Of a stretch of 7,249 nt of DNA, positions 5,602-7,249 are shown piece after piece (positions within the stretch are counted from its first letter, which is position 1; every line of letters begins with the position of its first letter). The stretch covers positions 1 to 7,249 of the forward strand of contig DASRYI010000154.1 of NCBI GenBank assembly GCA_035687255.1, given 5' to 3'. Source of the DNA: JAKEHA01 sp035687255 (lineage in GTDB: Bacteria > Krumholzibacteriota > Krumholzibacteriia > WVZY01 > JAKEHA01). Position numbers and translations under genes: made by a program. Below the pieces are notes generated by a model. It did not search any database. It saw nothing but the letters and a program-made list of their open reading frames with translations, and was not told the DNA's origin.

Positions 5602-6765
5602 ATGACTGCAGGTTCGGAAACGCTTTATTACGTGCTTCGCGAAGGTTCCACGCGCGAGGAGCAATGGTCGTGGGAGGACGTGGAGGAGTTGTGCCGCGCG
5701 GGCGAGCTTTCCGGGCGGGCGCGCATCTTCCTGCCCGAAGAGGACCGCTGGGCCGCGATCGAGGAAACCCGCCTGGCCGGCAGTCTCGGCGCGGGTCCGT
5801 CTCGACGCGATGACGCCGGGGCCGAGCAGCGCGCCCGCATCGAAGAAGAATACACGTCGGCGCTGGAGAGGCTCGAACAGGATCCGGACGTGCTGGAAGC
5901 GCGGCTCGACGCCGGCATGCTGGCGGCGGAACTGGGCCGGCGCGACGAGGCACGCGAACATTTCCAGACGGTGCTGCACCACTTTCCCTTCCACGCGCGC
6001 GCTGCGGCCGAAGTGCAGCGCCGCTTCAGCAAGGTCGAACAGAAAACCTTCCGCTATCTCCATCGTCCGGGTCCGGTGTGGGAGGATCTGGGCGAATTCC
6101 TGCGCATGCCGTTTGCGCGCGGACCACTCTACGTCGTGATTCCCATGGCGCTGTTCGCGGGGCTCGAGTGGTTGCCGGCCGGCACCATCATGGCGGGTGC
6201 GCTCGCGTTTCTGTGGGCTTTTCAAGTGATGGAATACACGGCGCGCGGCGCCACCAAGCCCGCGGAATGGAATCGTTCGTTCAAGGATCCGGTGCGCAAG
6301 CTGCTGCGCCCGGCGCTGCTGATGTCGACCGTGGTTTCCGAGTACCTGGTCGTCATGTTCGCCGTGGTGAAAGTGGCGCGGCTTCTTGATGGCGGCGCAC
6401 AGCAGCCGTCATCGCTGTGGCAGTTCGTCATGCAGAGCCCGGTGCTGCTGGTCCTGGGCTCGATTCTGGGCCTGCTGTATCTGCCGGTGGCGATGGTATC
6501 CATCGGAGGATTCACGGGCACCGTCCGGCGCACGCTGGATCCGAGACGGCTGGTACGCACCATCGTGCGCATGGAGCACGAATATGTCTACTCGGTGATA
6601 CTCATCGCGCTGGTGGCGCTGCTGCTGGGCGTGGTTCGCTGGACGCTGGGAGGAATTCCCGTGTTCGGCGAAATCATCTTTGCGGCGGCGCTGGCGTGTG
6701 CGGCGCCGATGTGCGGATTGATTCTGGGGCGCCTGCTCGGGCGCATGGGACACGTCATCGAGTAG
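5602..6765 (+). CDS. GYF_2-like / TPR / multi-pass inner membrane protein of unknown function
   Basis: 387 residues with no recognised enzymatic motif. Residues about 8-56 (LYYVLREG..., QWSWEDVEELCRAGEL, IFLPEEDRWAAIEE) resemble the bacterial GYF_2 fold, an aromatic-rich domain often fused to membrane segments in bacteria. Residues about 80-142 are helical and contain one clear TPR-like unit (ARLDAGMLAAELGRRDEA, then FQTVLHHFPFHA). Six hydrophobic stretches follow at about 175-192, 194-211, 237-258, 279-302, 329-348 and 353-378. The segments EYTARGATKPAEW and YLPVAMVSIGGF...TLDPRRLV are reminiscent of DUF4013/YIP1-like membrane proteins, a weak match by eye. No signal peptide is seen, so the N-terminal domains should face the cytoplasm. 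ATG 5602 is chosen for GGGGAG 8 nt upstream; an in-frame ATG at 5509 lies inside the terminator hairpin. It stands alone, convergent with pyrE. The function is unknown; a cytoplasmic protein-binding platform at the membrane is a guess. Confidence 0.8.
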   Translation: MTAGSETLYYVLREGSTREEQWSWEDVEELCRAGELSGRARIFLPEEDRWAAIEETRLAGSLGAGPSRRDDAGAEQRARIEEEYTSALERLEQDPDVLEARLDAGMLAAELGRRDEAREHFQTVLHHFPFHARAAAEVQRRFSKVEQKTFRYLHRPGPVWEDLGEFLRMPFARGPLYVVIPMALFAGLEWLPAGTIMAGALAFLWAFQVMEYTARGATKPAEWNRSFKDPVRKLLRPALLMSTVVSEYLVVMFAVVKVARLLDGGAQQPSSLWQFVMQSPVLLVLGSILGLLYLPVAMVSIGGFTGTVRRTLDPRRLVRTIVRMEHEYVYSVILIALVALLLGVVRWTLGGIPVFGEIIFAAALACAAPMCGLILGRLLGRMGHVIE

Positions 6766-6778
6766 GCGAAAGCCCGCT

Positions 6779-7249
6779 CTACTTCGCCGCCGCGAGCAAC
6801 TCGTTCGCGGTGAATACGGCTTCCAGCCGGCAGCCTTCCGCGGCCAGCGCCTCGCGCCCGCCGTCTTCCCGGTCGACCATCGCAAACACGCGGCGCACGT
6901 CGGCGCCTACGGCCTTCACGGCCGCGATGGCCTGCAGCGATGAACCACCCGTCGTGACCACGTCCTCGATCACGATCACGCGATCGCCCTTGCGCAGCTC
7001 GCCCTCGACAAGCGATTTGGTGCCGTGGTCCTTGGCCTGCTTGCGCACGATGAAACCGCGCAGGGGAAGATCTTCCAGCCCCGCCAGCGACAGCATGGCG
7101 CCGATGATGGGATCCGCTCCCAGCGTCAGCCCGCCGATGGCATCGGGAACGTCGTTCGCCATCATGGCGAGGAACATGCGCCCCACCAGATAGGCGCCGC
7201 GCGCATCCAGCGTCGTGGCTTTTCCGTTGATGTAGTAGTTGCTCTTCTT
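6779..7249 (-). CDS. pyrE: Orotate phosphoribosyltransferase, 5' end cut by window edge
   Basis: This cytoplasmic enzyme transfers phosphoribose from PRPP to orotate, giving orotidine 5'-monophosphate in de novo pyrimidine synthesis. The frame is open to the right edge: 156 residues are visible and roughly 25-35 N-terminal residues are missing from a usual length near 190. Reading from the edge, KKSNYYINGKATTLDARGAYL is the family's substrate-binding start region (it continues into VGRMF, so the GTG at 7184-7186 is internal). GGLTLGADPI follows, then the mobile catalytic loop FIVRKQAKDHGTK, then the PRPP-binding motif VIVIEDVVTTGGSS (6938-6979). All key features are intact. Its stop codon lies 13 nt from that of the membrane-protein gene, tail to tail, with no clear T-run terminator between them. 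Confidence 0.93.
   Translation of the reverse strand, partial: KKSNYYINGKATTLDARGAYLVGRMFLAMMANDVPDAIGGLTLGADPIIGAMLSLAGLEDLPLRGFIVRKQAKDHGTKSLVEGELRKGDRVIVIEDVVTTGGSSLQAIAAVKAVGADVRRVFAMVDREDGGREALAAEGCRLEAVFTANELLAAAK

Noticed and set aside
5356..6225. Minus-strand open frame of 289 codons across the intergenic region and the GYF/TPR gene
   Set aside because: It has low-complexity Arg/Pro/Gly composition, crosses the strong terminator hairpin and lies antisense to a gene with clear domain and membrane structure.
6762..6788. Inverted repeats between the convergent stops (GTAG/CTAC and GGCGAA/TTCGCC) as a bidirectional terminator
   Set aside because: The stems are short, partly made of the stop codons themselves and mutually overlapping, and no T-run follows on either strand.

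Overview
The window is GC-rich, densely coding bacterial DNA with intact reading frames and no sign of a mobile element, CRISPR array or tRNA. The gene content fits a Gram-negative, probably poorly sampled lineage: two exported M16 zinc-peptidase-family proteins, a fused ADP-forming acyl-CoA synthetase, and a GYF-like/TPR/multi-pass membrane protein. An FCB-like or Eisenbacteria-like phylum would suit, but the sequence alone does not settle the taxonomy.

Layout. (1) Positions 1-1405, + strand: the C-terminal two thirds of an ADP-forming acetyl/acyl-CoA synthetase, cut by the left window edge and closed by a good intrinsic terminator (1452-1495). (2) 1406-1701: terminator, then a well-formed sigma70-type promoter (TTGACG-N17-TATACA) whose -35 box lies between the arms of a perfect 10-bp inverted repeat, then a leader of about 95 nt. 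(3) 1702-5140, + strand: a two-gene operon of secreted M16 peptidase-family proteins. The first carries the zinc site (HLFEH) but lacks the R/Y substrate-binding pair. The second has lost the zinc site, keeps the R/Y pair, and carries a C-terminal domain of about 200 residues that looks DUF3108-like. The two most likely form one heterodimeric periplasmic peptidase. (4) 5141-5601: 461 bp with no credible gene but much structure: a 12-bp hairpin after the operon, several short palindromes in an AT-richer stretch, a possible promoter, mutually exclusive hairpins, a very strong intrinsic terminator (5493-5532), a sigma54-like -24/-12 element (5554-5569) and a hairpin that would cover the next gene's ribosome binding site. 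(5) 5602-6765, + strand: a GYF-like, TPR-containing membrane protein. (6) 6779-7249, - strand: orotate phosphoribosyltransferase (pyrE), convergent with gene 5 and cut by the right edge.

How they work together. Only the M16 pair is a clear functional unit; CoA metabolism (gene 1) and pyrimidine synthesis (pyrE) look like unrelated neighbours. I see no unmistakably new system. The regions most worth following up are the complementary split active site of the M16 pair with its extra domain, the palindrome over its promoter, and the 5141-5601 region, which may hold a small RNA or riboregulator followed by a sigma54-dependent promoter.
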